A stretch of DNA of 64,000 nt from Solobacterium sp. (GCA_017510405.1 JAFWNG010000032.1:25956-89955); one strand, 5' to 3'; shown: positions 42,904 to 52,490, numbered from the stretch's first letter. Numbers and translations: made by a program. The notes: generated from the letters alone by a model not told the origin.

Positions 42904-45672
42904 ATGGAACAATATATCGTAACGGGAATGAGCTGCGCCGCCTGCCAGGCACGGGTGGAAAAAGCAGTACAGAAAGTGCCGGGAGTCACATCCTGTTCTG
43001 TATCACTTCTGACGAATTCCATGGGAGTGGAAGGAACGGCGGAAAGCGGACAGATCATTAAAGCAGTGGAGGACGCAGGCTACGGAGCGTCGCTGAAAGG
43101 CGCAAAAACGGCCGCCGGACAGTCCTCTCTCGCTGCCGAGGAAGAAGCGCTGAAAGATACGGAGACGCCGAAGCTGAAGAAACGGCTGATCCTGTCGGTG
43201 GGCTTCCTGCTGGCACTCATGTATATCACGATGGGATTCAATATGTGGGGATGGTCGCTGCCGGCATATTTCACACATAATCACCTGGGACTGACCCTGA
43301 CGCAGATGATCCTGGCAGTCATCGTCATGGTGATCAACCGGAAATTCTTTACGTCCGGGTTTAAATCGCTGCTGCACGGAGCGCCGAATATGGATACCCT
43401 GGTGGCGCTTGGATCGGCAGTATCGTTCGGCTGGAGTCTCTATGTATTCTTCCGCATGTGCGGAATGATCACGGCGGGCGCTTCCAATATGGATCTGATG
43501 CCGCTGTATCACAACCAGCTGTATTTTGAATCCGCCGCAATGATCCCGGCGTTGATCACGGTCGGAAAGATGCTTGAGGCGATGTCCAAAGGCAGGACGA
43601 CAAACGCGCTGAAGAGCCTCATGAAGCTGGCGCCGAAGACTGCGGTCATTCTGCGTGACGGCGAGGAAACAACAGTAGGCATCGAAGAAGTCATGAGCGG
43701 AGATATCTTCGTAGTGCGTCCCGGCGACAGTATTCCGGTGGACGGCATCGTGCTGGAAGGAAACAGCGCGGTCAACGAAGCGGCACTGACCGGTGAAAGC
43801 ATACCGGTGGATAAGGCAAAGGACGATACGGTGTCCGCGGCGACGATCAACCAGTCCGGTTATCTGAAATGTCAGGCGACCAGGGTCGGTGAAGATACGA
43901 CACTGTCGCAGATCATCCGCATGGTATCCGACGCGGCTGCCACAAAAGCGCCGATCGCCCGGATCGCGGACAAAGTCTCCGGTGTATTCGTTCCGGCTGT
44001 GATCGCCATTGCGGCGGTTGTGACAGCAGGATGGCTCATTGCCGGCGCACCGCTGGCGGAAGCGCTGGAACGCGGCATCTGCGTACTTGTGATCTCCTGC
44101 CCGTGCGCGCTTGGTCTGGCAACGCCGGTCGCGATCATGGTCGGCAACGGATTAGGCGCGAAAAACGGCATCCTGTTCAAAACGAGCGAAGCGCTGGAAC
44201 AGGCTGGAAAGATCCAGATCGCAGCTCTGGACAAGACCGGCACGATCACAGCCGGCAAACCGGAAGTTACAGACATCGTACCAGCCGGCATTACCGAGAA
44301 TGAACTGCTGGAAAAAGCCTATGCCCTGGAACATCTTTCCGAGCATCCGCTTGCCGGCGCTGTCGTGGAATATGCGGAAGCACACGATGTACAGCGGAAA
44401 GAAGTGAGCGGCTTTGAAGCCCTGGCCGGAAACGGATTAAAAGCAGAAGGCGAAAACGGAACCCTGCGGGGCGGCTCGCTCCGGTATATTTCTTCGATCG
44501 TTCCGGTAAGCGCGTCCTTCCGCACAAAAGCGGAAGAACTGGCACAGCAGGGAAAGACGCCGCTGCTGTTTGCGGAGAACGACAGGCTGCTCGGCATGAT
44601 CGCGGTGGCGGACGTCATCAAGGAAGATTCCCGCGAAGCAGTGCGCCAGCTGCGGAATATGGGCATTGAAGTTGTTATGTTAACGGGTGACAACCGCCGT
44701 ACAGCACAAGCGATCGCGAAGACGGCTGGCGTTGACCGGGTGATCGCAGACGTTCTGCCGGACGGAAAAGAAGAAGTGATCCGGAAACTGCAGGAAAGAG
44801 GCATGGTCGCAATGGTCGGCGACGGGATCAACGACGCCCCGGCACTGACACGTGCCGACATCGGCATCGCGATCGGCGCCGGTACAGACGTGGCGATCGA
44901 CAGCGCGGATATCGTACTGATGAACAGCAGCCTGAAAGACGCTGCGGCGGCAGTACGCCTTTCCCGCGCGGCTCTGCGCAATATCCATGAGAATCTCTTC
45001 TGGGCATTCTTCTACAACATCATCTGTATTCCGCTTGCGGCGGGATTATACGGCTGGAAGATGAACCCGATGATCGGAGCGGCGGCGATGAGCCTGTCCA
45101 GTTTCACCGTCTGTATGAACGCACTGCGGCTGAATCTTGCGAAGATCCATGACGCTTCGAAAGACCGTCCGCTGAAGAAGCGGGCTCTGCCGGAAACAGA
45201 GGAACCGGAAGAAATGCCTGAAGAACCGGCACCTGTGGAGATTCAGAAGACCCTGCTGGTCGGCGGAATGATGTGCGAACACTGTGAGGCAAGAGTGCAG
45301 AAAGCGCTGATGAAGTGTGAAGGCATCACGGACGCTAAAGCAGACCATACGACCGGAAAAGTCGTCATTACGATGACACAGCCGGCGGACGAAAACATAC
45401 TGCGTGAAGCAATCGAAGCGCAGGATTACGAATATAATGGAATAGAAGGAGAAAACAGGACTATGAAGAAAACACTGAACGTAGAAGGCATGATGTGCGA
45501 GCACTGCGAAGCACGCGTAAAGAAGGCGCTGGAAAAAGTAGACGGCGTAAAGTGTGCCGTTGCAGACAAAGACGCCGGCACAGCAGTCGTTGAACTGGAA
45601 AAAGATGTCGCGGATGAGATCCTCATCAAGGCGGTCGAAGACCAGGACTACACCGTAAAAGGAATTGCATAA
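42904..45672 (+). CDS. copA: Copper-exporting P1B-type ATPase with C-terminal chaperone-like domains
   Basis: A 922-residue pump. The N-terminal metal-binding domain has GMSCAAC (Cys11, Cys14). The membrane CPC motif (Cys399-Pro-Cys401), DKTGT with phosphorylated Asp443 and GDGINDAPAL are all in place. Two further heavy-metal domains follow the last membrane helix, with GMMCEHC at Cys791/794 and Cys865/868. A typical CopA ends near residue 800. The last domain equals a free CopZ chaperone, and an in-frame ATG at 45463 preceded by AAGGAG (12 nt) could release it as a 69-residue protein. It lies directly downstream of csoR. Confidence 0.93.
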   Translation: MEQYIVTGMSCAACQARVEKAVQKVPGVTSCSVSLLTNSMGVEGTAESGQIIKAVEDAGYGASLKGAKTAAGQSSLAAEEEALKDTETPKLKKRLILSVGFLLALMYITMGFNMWGWSLPAYFTHNHLGLTLTQMILAVIVMVINRKFFTSGFKSLLHGAPNMDTLVALGSAVSFGWSLYVFFRMCGMITAGASNMDLMPLYHNQLYFESAAMIPALITVGKMLEAMSKGRTTNALKSLMKLAPKTAVILRDGEETTVGIEEVMSGDIFVVRPGDSIPVDGIVLEGNSAVNEAALTGESIPVDKAKDDTVSAATINQSGYLKCQATRVGEDTTLSQIIRMVSDAAATKAPIARIADKVSGVFVPAVIAIAAVVTAGWLIAGAPLAEALERGICVLVISCPCALGLATPVAIMVGNGLGAKNGILFKTSEALEQAGKIQIAALDKTGTITAGKPEVTDIVPAGITENELLEKAYALEHLSEHPLAGAVVEYAEAHDVQRKEVSGFEALAGNGLKAEGENGTLRGGSLRYISSIVPVSASFRTKAEELAQQGKTPLLFAENDRLLGMIAVADVIKEDSREAVRQLRNMGIEVVMLTGDNRRTAQAIAKTAGVDRVIADVLPDGKEEVIRKLQERGMVAMVGDGINDAPALTRADIGIAIGAGTDVAIDSADIVLMNSSLKDAAAAVRLSRAALRNIHENLFWAFFYNIICIPLAAGLYGWKMNPMIGAAAMSLSSFTVCMNALRLNLAKIHDASKDRPLKKRALPETEEPEEMPEEPAPVEIQKTLLVGGMMCEHCEARVQKALMKCEGITDAKADHTTGKVVITMTQPADENILREAIEAQDYEYNGIEGENRTMKKTLNVEGMMCEHCEARVKKALEKVDGVKCAVADKDAGTAVVELEKDVADEILIKAVEDQDYTVKGIA

Positions 45673-45677
45673 GAAGG

Positions 45678-45702
45678 CTTCGCCGTCCGGCGAAGTTTTT
45701 CT
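45678..45702 (+). terminator. Terminator after copA
   Basis: CTTCGCC and GGCGAAG with a GTCC loop are followed by TTTTT. Confidence 0.85.
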
Positions 45703-45767
45703 TTTCCACGAATAGTAAAGTAAAGTACAATAGTGCTCACAGGAACAGTCCTGTACAGGAGTTGACC

Positions 45768-46748
45768 ATGAGTAAGGCAGATATCGAATTCATTAACATG
45801 TGCAGGGATATACTGGAAAACGGTGTATCTACGGAAGGGCAGAAAGTACGCCCGCACTGGCCGGACGGAACACCGGCATATACGATCATGAAGTTCTGCG
45901 AGATCAACCGTTTCGATCTGCGTGAGGAATTCCCGATGCTTACGCTGCGTAAGACAGGCATCAAAAGCGCGACGGACGAGATCCTGTGGATCTGGCAGAA
46001 GAAATCCAATAATATCAACGACCTCGGACCGCATATCTGGGATGAATGGGCAGATGCGGACGGATCCATCGGTAAGGCCTACGGCTACCAGATGGGCGTA
46101 AAGCATTCCTGTAAAGATGTGAAGAAGGAAGGTCTTGTGAACGCGTTCCCTTCGTATTACGTATTCGCGGAAAACGAAGCCGGCGAAGAAGTGTTCATGG
46201 ACGGCGAAACAAAGCGGATCGCCGCGGTATATAAGGACGGCACGTGGCATATGGATCAGGTAGACAAAGTGATCTACGATCTGAAGAATACGCCGTTCTC
46301 CCGCCGCATCATGACGACGCTGTGGAATCCGGAGGACCTGGATGAAATGAACCTGCAGCCGTGCGCGTACGGCGTTACGTTCGTAGTGACGCAGGAAGAG
46401 GGGAAAGAAAAGCTGACGCTGAATATGATCCTGAACCAGAGATCCCAGGATGTTCTGGCAGCCTGGGCATGGAACACATGCCAGTACGCAGTTCTCCAGC
46501 ATATGATCGCGCAGGTATGCGATATGGAAGCGGGAGAGTTCGTACATATCGATGCCAACGCGCACATCTACGCGCCGCGTCATATTCCCGCGATCCGGGA
46601 ACTGATTGAACGGACACCGCAGCCGGCGCCGGAGTTCCGGCTGGATCCGGAGATCCATGACTTCTACCGGTTCACGAAGGACAGCGTGCAGCTGATCAAC
46701 TATAAGGTGGCCGGCGAACAGATCCGCAATATCGAGATCGCAGTGTGA
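45768..46748 (+). CDS. thyA: Thymidylate synthase
   Basis: Makes dTMP from dUMP with methylenetetrahydrofolate. The product is 326 residues. The catalytic Cys is in LQPCAYGVTF and the dUMP-binding RSQDVLAAWAWNTCQY block is present, with an Asn-His-type HIDANAHIYAPRH near the end. The ATG at 45768 has AGGAG 7 nt upstream. It is coupled to folA 7 bp downstream, which regenerates the folate cofactor oxidised by this enzyme. Confidence 0.97.
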   Translation: MSKADIEFINMCRDILENGVSTEGQKVRPHWPDGTPAYTIMKFCEINRFDLREEFPMLTLRKTGIKSATDEILWIWQKKSNNINDLGPHIWDEWADADGSIGKAYGYQMGVKHSCKDVKKEGLVNAFPSYYVFAENEAGEEVFMDGETKRIAAVYKDGTWHMDQVDKVIYDLKNTPFSRRIMTTLWNPEDLDEMNLQPCAYGVTFVVTQEEGKEKLTLNMILNQRSQDVLAAWAWNTCQYAVLQHMIAQVCDMEAGEFVHIDANAHIYAPRHIPAIRELIERTPQPAPEFRLDPEIHDFYRFTKDSVQLINYKVAGEQIRNIEIAV

Positions 46749-46755
46749 GGTGTTT

Positions 46756-47259
46756 ATGAAAGCAATCGCAGCAGTTGACCGTAACTGGGCAATCGGCAAC
46801 AAAGGACAGCTTCTGGTGCACATACCGGAGGATATGAAAAACTTCCGGGCGCTGACATCCGGAAAGACCGTGATCTACGGACGGAAGACACTGGAAACAT
46901 TCCCGCACGCCAGGCCGCTGCCGAAGCGTCAGAATATCATTCTTTCCCGGAATCCGGACTATCGTGTCGAAAATGCCGTCGTCGTTCACAGCGTCGAGGA
47001 ACTGCTCAAGATGATCCCGGCGGACAGCGATGACGCCATCGTGATCGGCGGCGACAGCATCTACCATGCGCTTCTGCCTTACTGCGACAGCGCAGTGATC
47101 ACCAAAGTGGAGAATTCCTACGAGGCGGATGCCTGGTTTGATGATCTCGACAAAGACCCGGAATGGGAATGCGCGGAACGGGGAGAAGACAGGGAATACG
47201 AAGGTCTGATCTTCCACTTTGATACCTACCGCAGAATCCCTCAGAAAGCCGTTAAGTGA
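46756..47259 (+). CDS. folA: Dihydrofolate reductase
   Basis: Reduces dihydrofolate to tetrahydrofolate with NADPH. The product is 167 residues, normal size. N-terminal AIAAVDRNWAIGNKGQLLVHIPEDMKNF holds the substrate pocket (the usual acidic residue near 27 is present in PEDM), GKTVIYGRKTLE binds NADPH phosphate, and AIVIGGDSIYHALL is the conserved GG region. The ATG at 46756 follows GAGG. It forms an operon with thyA. Confidence 0.96.
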   Translation: MKAIAAVDRNWAIGNKGQLLVHIPEDMKNFRALTSGKTVIYGRKTLETFPHARPLPKRQNIILSRNPDYRVENAVVVHSVEELLKMIPADSDDAIVIGGDSIYHALLPYCDSAVITKVENSYEADAWFDDLDKDPEWECAERGEDREYEGLIFHFDTYRRIPQKAVK

Positions 47260-47271
47260 CGGCTTTTTTAC
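47246..47271 (+). terminator. Terminator after folA
   Basis: AAGCCGT and ACGGCTT are followed by TTTTT, overlapping the last codons of folA. Confidence 0.8.
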
Positions 47272-47292
47272 ATTTGACAGCGGCCGGGCCGG

Positions 47293-47322
47293 TTGAAGCG
47301 GAACGGTGATACCTGTTAGAAT
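47293..47322 (+). promoter_or_regulatory. Promoter of the hypB operon
   Basis: TTGAAG (47293-47298) is 18 bp from TAGAAT (47317-47322), which has an extended TG. Confidence 0.6.
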
Positions 47323-47355
47323 AAATGGGATAAGAGTATTAGATTGGAGTGTAAT

Positions 47356-48024
47356 ATGTTTGACGTCTATGAGACGAAAGTGCGTATCACAGCTGACAAC
47401 GATAAAGAAGCGGAACGGGTACGTGCAGAACTCAGGAAAAAGGGAGTTTTTCTTGTGAATCTGATGGCCTCTCCGGGGGCGGGAAAGACGACCACACTGG
47501 TGCGTACAATTGAAGCGCTGAAAGATACATACCGGATCGGCGTCATGGAAGCGGACACGGACTCTGCAGTAGACGCGGAGACGATCGCAAAGCTCGGCGT
47601 GCGCGTGATCCAGCTTCATACCGGCGGCAGCTGCCATATGGACGCGGACATGACGCAGCGGGGACTGCAGAAGATGGGAACGGACGACCTGGATCTCGTA
47701 TTCCTGGAGAATGTCGGAAACCTTGTCTGCCCGGCGGAATTCGATGTCGGCGCAGCCAGAAAAGTCATGATCCTGAGCGTACCGGAAGGCGATGACAAGC
47801 CGCTCAAATATCCGCTCATGTTTACGGTAAGCGACTGCCTTCTGATCAATAAGATCGATACGAAAGTCATCTTTGACTTTGATGAGGAAGCCAGTCTGGA
47901 ACGGGCCAGAAAGCTGAATCCGGATATCGCGTTCTTCCCGCTCAGCGCCAAGACCGGCGAAGGCTTCGATGCGTGGATCGGCTGGCTGAAGGATGCCGTG
48001 GAACAGTGGAGGAGTGAAGCATGA
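47356..48024 (+). CDS. hypB: HypB-like nickel-insertion GTPase, copy 1
   Basis: A 222-residue SIMIBI GTPase. The P-loop is SPGAGKTT, the switch region is MEADTDSAVDA, and the metal site has Cys-His in GGSCHMDA and Cys in NLVCPAEFD, which are the HypB dimer-interface ligands. LINKIDT is the guanine-specificity motif. There is no His-rich or CxxCGC N-terminal nickel store. HypB normally delivers nickel to [NiFe] hydrogenase with HypA. It overlaps the second hypB by 4 bp. Confidence 0.88.
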   Translation: MFDVYETKVRITADNDKEAERVRAELRKKGVFLVNLMASPGAGKTTTLVRTIEALKDTYRIGVMEADTDSAVDAETIAKLGVRVIQLHTGGSCHMDADMTQRGLQKMGTDDLDLVFLENVGNLVCPAEFDVGAARKVMILSVPEGDDKPLKYPLMFTVSDCLLINKIDTKVIFDFDEEASLERARKLNPDIAFFPLSAKTGEGFDAWIGWLKDAVEQWRSEA

Positions 48025-48686
48025 AGGTAATTGAACTGCATAAGTCGGTAACAGAGTCCAATGACCGTGACGCCGACGCGCTCCGGGCGCTGCTCAAGGA
48101 GAAAAAAGTATTCCTGATCAACCTGATGAGCTCAGCCGGTTCCGGCAAGACGACGCTTCTGTCAAGGACGATCCGGGATATCGGAAAAGAAGTGCGCATT
48201 GCGGTGCTGGAAGCGGACATCGATGCCCAGGTGGACGCGGAACGGATCGAGGCGCTCGGCGCCCGCAGCATCCAGGTGCATACAGACGGCATGTGCCACA
48301 TGGACGCAGGGATGACCCGCACCGGTCTTCTGGAAATGGGACTGGAGGATATCGATCTGGCATTCCTTGAGAATATCGGCAATCTGATCTGTCCGGCGGA
48401 ATACGATACCGGTGCGGTAAAGAAGGTCATGATCCTGAGCGTGCCGGAGGGCGATGACAAGCCGCTCAAGTATCCGCTCATGTTCCAGGAAAGCGATGCG
48501 CTTGTCGTATCCAAGATCGACGCCATGCCCTGGTTCGACTTCGATATGAATAAACTGAAAGAACGCGTTTACCGGCTCAATCCGGATATCCGGATCTTCC
48601 CGGTATCCGCAAAGACCGGCGAAGGCATGGATGCCTGGGAAGACTGGCTGAAACAGGAAACAAAAACATGGACTGAGGAGGTATGA
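48021..48686 (+). CDS. hypB: HypB-like nickel-insertion GTPase, copy 2
   Basis: A 221-residue tandem paralogue of the upstream gene. P-loop SAGSGKTT, switch LEADIDAQVDA, metal residues in DGMCHMDA and NLICPAEYD, and VSKIDA for guanine. The two copies share the long PEGDDKPLKYPLMF block but differ elsewhere, so the duplication is old. They may form a heterodimer or serve different clients. The stop is 1 nt before the next ATG, with GGAGG upstream. Confidence 0.88.
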   Translation: MKVIELHKSVTESNDRDADALRALLKEKKVFLINLMSSAGSGKTTLLSRTIRDIGKEVRIAVLEADIDAQVDAERIEALGARSIQVHTDGMCHMDAGMTRTGLLEMGLEDIDLAFLENIGNLICPAEYDTGAVKKVMILSVPEGDDKPLKYPLMFQESDALVVSKIDAMPWFDFDMNKLKERVYRLNPDIRIFPVSAKTGEGMDAWEDWLKQETKTWTEEV

Positions 48687-48687
48687 C

Positions 48688-51468
48688 ATGTTTGAAACAA
48701 ATCCCAAGAACCGGATGACCAATGCAGGGGATTATTATCAGGATCCCAATTATGTCCCTGCAGATCCGGAAAAGGCAAAGCTTGTACTGAAGCTTGCGAC
48801 AATGATTACAGACCGCTATCTGAAGCGGTATACACGGACGCTGAATACATCCGATCCGGAATACTGGGCTCTGGATATGGTCCTGACAAAGGAAGAAGTG
48901 AAGTTCCTTCTGTCCTTCAAAAAGACACGTGTCGGCTATCTGCCGGAAGAGATCGCACAGCGCAACGGCATGTCTCTGGAAGAGACGCAGAAGATGATCG
49001 ATCATCTGTGCTGGGTCGGCATGCTGGAGATGACGCGTGAGAATCCGGATAAGAGAAAGCAGTATAATGTGCCGATCTTCGTTCCGGGATCCGCTGAGTT
49101 CATGATGATGAACACCGAGCTGACAAAGCAGCACCCGCAGCTGGCAACGTTCTTCAACCTGATGACCCAGATGCCGCTGGAAGGCGTTACCCCGATGGTT
49201 CCTCCGGGAGGAGCTGGCGTCGGTATGCACGTCATTCCGGTCGAAAAGGCAATTGAACATGAGAATTCCTCGGTCAGCGTTGAACATATCTCGCACTGGC
49301 TGAATAAATATGACAAGTATTCCATCGGACAGTGCACATGCCGCATCCAGCAGACGATGCGCGGTGAGGGTTCCGGCGAGATCCCCGGCGATTACTGCAT
49401 GGGCGTCGGCGATATGGCGGAATACTGCGTGGACCGCGGCATGGGACGCTATATCACCTATGAAGAAGCGCTTGCCCACCTTGCCCGCTGCGAACGTGAA
49501 GGACTGGTTCACCAGGTCACCAATATCGACGGCGAAGACAAGATCGTCGCCATCTGCAACTGCGCGCCGGGCGTCTGCAACGCTCTGAGAACATCGCAGC
49601 TGTACAATACGCCGAATATGTCCCGCAGTGCGTACCGTGCACATGTGGAAACAGAAAAGTGCGTCGCGTGCGGAAAGTGCGTGGAAGTCTGTCCGGTCGG
49701 AGCGGCCAAGCTCGGCCAGAAGCTCTGCACCAAGCTCGGTCAGGTACGCTATCCGGTCACACTTCTGCCGGATGAGACAAAGTGGACAGTAGACAACTGG
49801 AATCCGAATTACCGCGAAGACGCAAAGATCAACTGCTACGACACCGGTACGGCACCGTGCAAGACGGCATGTCCTGCGCACCTCGCTGTACAGGGCTACC
49901 TGAAGATGGCGAAAGAGGGCAGATATCTCGATGCCCTGAAGCTGATCAAGCAGGACAACCCGTTCCCGGCAGTCTGCGGCGCCATCTGCAACCGTCGCTG
50001 CGAAGACGCATGTACAAGAGGAACGATCGACCAGCCGATCGCGATCGACGAAGTCAAGAAGTTCATCGCGGCGCAGGAACTGCATGCTGAGAGCCGGTAT
50101 CTGCCGGATATGGACCGCGTGCAGAAGTTCCCGGATCATCCGATCGCTGTCATCGGTGCCGGTCCGGCAGGCATGAGCTGCGCGTATTATCTGCGTGTGA
50201 AAGGCTATCCGGTCACGGTATTTGAAAAAGAGAGCCGTCCGGGCGGCATGCTGCTGAACGGCATCCCGTCATTCCGTCTTGAAAAAGACGTGATCGAAGC
50301 AGAGATCGACGTCCTGAAGCAGATGGGCGTGGAATTCCGCTGCGGCGTGGAAGTCGGCAAAGACGTGACGATCCAGTCCCTGCGTGAAGAAGGATACAGA
50401 GCATTCTATGTGGCAATCGGCGCTCAGGGCGGCAGACTTGCCGGCGTACCGGGCGAAGACGCAGAAGGCGTACTGACCGGTGTTGACTTCTTACGGAATG
50501 TGAACCTTGGAACACTGAAATCTCTGAAAGGCGATGTCGTCGTAGTCGGCGGCGGTAATGTCGCTGTAGACGTAGCCCGTACGGCTGCCCGGCTGACGGA
50601 CGGCAAAGTCACGATGCTGTGTCTGGAATCCGAAGCAGAGATGCCGGCAGCGAAGGATGAAGTGGAAGACGCAAAGGCGGAAGGCATCGAAGTATGCAAC
50701 GGCTGGGGACCGAAGGAAGTTCTCGTCGAAAACGGAAAAGTAACCGGCATCGTCTTCAAGAAGTGCACGAGCGTATTCGATGAGAATCACCGCTTCGCAC
50801 CGGTATATGACGAAAATGATACGATCACGCTGAAGTGCGAGAATGTCCTGCAGAGCATCGGTCAGTCCATTATCTGGAAAGACCTGCTGAAGGGCACAAA
50901 AGTACGCTTCAACCGCAACGGCACAGCGATCGCGGATGCGGTCACATTCCAGACGGATGAACCGGATATCTTCGTCGGCGGCGACGTCTATACCGGACCG
51001 AAGTTTGCCATCGATGCGATCGCACAGGGCAAGCTCGCCGTGGTTTCGCTGAACCGCTTCGTCCATCCGGGACAGTCCATGACCATTGCCCGTGACCTGC
51101 GTCAGTTCATCGAACTCAACAAAGACGATATCGTCGTGGACAGCTACGATACCAGCAAGCGCCAGGTGCCGGGTTCCAGAGACATCGCGCCGCGCAGCAC
51201 ATTCGCGGATACACGTCTTCCGTTCACGGAGGAACAGGTACGTACCGAAGCGAGCCGCTGCCTCAGCTGCGGAGCTACCGTCGTGGATCTCAACCGCTGC
51301 ATCGGCTGCGGACTGTGTACGACACGCTGTGAGTTTGACGCCATCCACCTGTCCAGAGATATTCCGGAAGCCAGCAATATGGTACGGTGCGAGGATAAGC
51401 TCAAGGTCATCGGACCGTATGCCGCAAAACGTGAAATGAAGATCCTGCTCAATCGAAAGAAGAAATAA
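48688..51468 (+). CDS. Multi-domain iron-sulfur flavoprotein (glutamate synthase small-subunit-like)
   Basis: The product is 926 residues. An N-terminal unit (about 1-330) has a winged-helix-like region (TRVGYLPEEIAQRNGMSLEE), Cys-rich segments (QCTCRIQ, CNCAPGVC) and a 4Fe-4S ferredoxin (CVACGKCVEVCP, Cys at about 326-335). The middle (about 385-830) is GltD-like: cluster residues in CKTACPAH and CGAICNRRCEDACTRG, an FAD site VIGAGPAGMS and an NAD(P)H site VVVGGGNVAVDVA. The C-terminus holds CLSCG and a ferredoxin half CIGCGLCTTRC. Such proteins move electrons between NAD(P)H and ferredoxin-like partners. It lies between hypB and hypA and overlaps hypA by 1 bp. Confidence 0.85.
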   Translation: MFETNPKNRMTNAGDYYQDPNYVPADPEKAKLVLKLATMITDRYLKRYTRTLNTSDPEYWALDMVLTKEEVKFLLSFKKTRVGYLPEEIAQRNGMSLEETQKMIDHLCWVGMLEMTRENPDKRKQYNVPIFVPGSAEFMMMNTELTKQHPQLATFFNLMTQMPLEGVTPMVPPGGAGVGMHVIPVEKAIEHENSSVSVEHISHWLNKYDKYSIGQCTCRIQQTMRGEGSGEIPGDYCMGVGDMAEYCVDRGMGRYITYEEALAHLARCEREGLVHQVTNIDGEDKIVAICNCAPGVCNALRTSQLYNTPNMSRSAYRAHVETEKCVACGKCVEVCPVGAAKLGQKLCTKLGQVRYPVTLLPDETKWTVDNWNPNYREDAKINCYDTGTAPCKTACPAHLAVQGYLKMAKEGRYLDALKLIKQDNPFPAVCGAICNRRCEDACTRGTIDQPIAIDEVKKFIAAQELHAESRYLPDMDRVQKFPDHPIAVIGAGPAGMSCAYYLRVKGYPVTVFEKESRPGGMLLNGIPSFRLEKDVIEAEIDVLKQMGVEFRCGVEVGKDVTIQSLREEGYRAFYVAIGAQGGRLAGVPGEDAEGVLTGVDFLRNVNLGTLKSLKGDVVVVGGGNVAVDVARTAARLTDGKVTMLCLESEAEMPAAKDEVEDAKAEGIEVCNGWGPKEVLVENGKVTGIVFKKCTSVFDENHRFAPVYDENDTITLKCENVLQSIGQSIIWKDLLKGTKVRFNRNGTAIADAVTFQTDEPDIFVGGDVYTGPKFAIDAIAQGKLAVVSLNRFVHPGQSMTIARDLRQFIELNKDDIVVDSYDTSKRQVPGSRDIAPRSTFADTRLPFTEEQVRTEASRCLSCGATVVDLNRCIGCGLCTTRCEFDAIHLSRDIPEASNMVRCEDKLKVIGPYAAKREMKILLNRKKK

Positions 51469-51821
51469 TGCACGAACTCGGAATCGTAACACATGTAGCG
51501 AAAACACTGGATGAGCTCGCAGAGGAACAGAAGATCACGAAGATCGGATCGGTGACTCTGCAGGTCGGTGAAGTATCCGGCATCATGACGGATTACTTCG
51601 TGGACTGCTGGAATTACTTCAAGGTGCGTCACCCCGTCCTGAAGGAAGCGGAGATGAAGATCGAAACTCTTCCGGCAGTGACGTACTGCGAGGACTGCGG
51701 CAAGACATATGAGACCGTAAAGTACGGCATCACATGTCCGTACTGCAGCAGTGAGCGTACTTATCTGGTGACGGGAAACGAATGCCTGATCAAAGAGATC
51801 GAGGCGGAAACAGAAGAGTAG
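51468..51821 (+). CDS. hypA: Nickel metallochaperone HypA
   Basis: A 117-residue protein starting MHELGIV, where the N-terminal Met-His-Glu binds nickel (His2). A structural zinc site is formed by CEDC near residue 72 and CPYC near 90. HypA works with HypB in nickel delivery. Its start overlaps the previous stop (TAATG), completing a hypB-hypB-oxidoreductase-hypA operon. HypC, D, E and F and hydrogenase structural genes are not in the window, so the nickel client is unknown. Confidence 0.92.
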   Translation: MHELGIVTHVAKTLDELAEEQKITKIGSVTLQVGEVSGIMTDYFVDCWNYFKVRHPVLKEAEMKIETLPAVTYCEDCGKTYETVKYGITCPYCSSERTYLVTGNECLIKEIEAETEE

Positions 51822-51830
51822 AAAAGAAGC

Positions 51831-51856
51831 GGTCAGTTGCCCGGCAATTGACCGTT
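51831..51856 (+). terminator. Hairpin after hypA
   Basis: CGGTCAGTTGCC and GGCAATTGACCG pair over 12 positions with one G-T. The following TTTCATTT makes it a moderate terminator, possibly allowing read-through to the NUDIX gene. Confidence 0.6.
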
Positions 51857-51872
51857 TCATTTAGGAGAGATC

Positions 51873-52490
51873 ATGGCAGAGATCACGAATAGACTGGCAG
51901 AGCTTCGCGGCAGAGATCCCGAGGCAGTCCATGAGAAAAGCGCAAAAGACGCAGCGGTGCTGATCCCGCTTCTGCAGAAAGACGGACAGTGGCATATGCT
52001 GTTTGAAGTGCGCAGCCCCGGCATCCGGCAGCCGCTGGAGATCTGCTTCCCGGGCGGAAGGATCGAGGAAGGCGAAACGGCGGAAGAAGCAGCCGTGCGC
52101 GAAACAGCGGAGGAACTGTGCATTGCCGCAGAACAGATCCGCGTGATCGGAGGGATGCACCGCATGATGCGGTCATCCGGCGGCTTCATCACTTCGTATC
52201 TCGGCATACTGAGCGGATACGAAGGCACTTTCAATGGGCAGGAATGCGATCATATCTTTACGGTCCCGCTGGATGAACTGCTTGTGATGCCCTGCAGGAT
52301 TTATAAGGGACGCACCGTATCTGTTCGTCCGGATGACTTTCCATATGATAAAATACCTCATGGGAAGGATTACCCATTTCGGTCTGCAGACAGGTCCTGG
52401 TACTTCTATGAAACAGCCGGCGGAGTAATCTGGGGCATTACAGCTGAAATACTGTACCGCTGTTTAGAGGTACTTGGAAAGAAGGACTGA
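51873..52490 (+). CDS. NUDIX hydrolase, CoA-pyrophosphatase-like
   Basis: A 205-residue NUDIX hydrolase. The box GGRIEEGETAEEAAVRETAEELCI matches the G-x5-E-x7-REUxEExGU pattern with all metal-binding Glu residues. The preceding LLEVRSPGIRQPLEICFPGG-like segment resembles the NudL/CoA-cleaving family, where the short P-G-x-x-x-P region reads the CoA part. The exact substrate is not certain. The esterase gene begins 1 nt after the stop (TGAATG). Confidence 0.85.
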   Translation: MAEITNRLAELRGRDPEAVHEKSAKDAAVLIPLLQKDGQWHMLFEVRSPGIRQPLEICFPGGRIEEGETAEEAAVRETAEELCIAAEQIRVIGGMHRMMRSSGGFITSYLGILSGYEGTFNGQECDHIFTVPLDELLVMPCRIYKGRTVSVRPDDFPYDKIPHGKDYPFRSADRSWYFYETAGGVIWGITAEILYRCLEVLGKKD

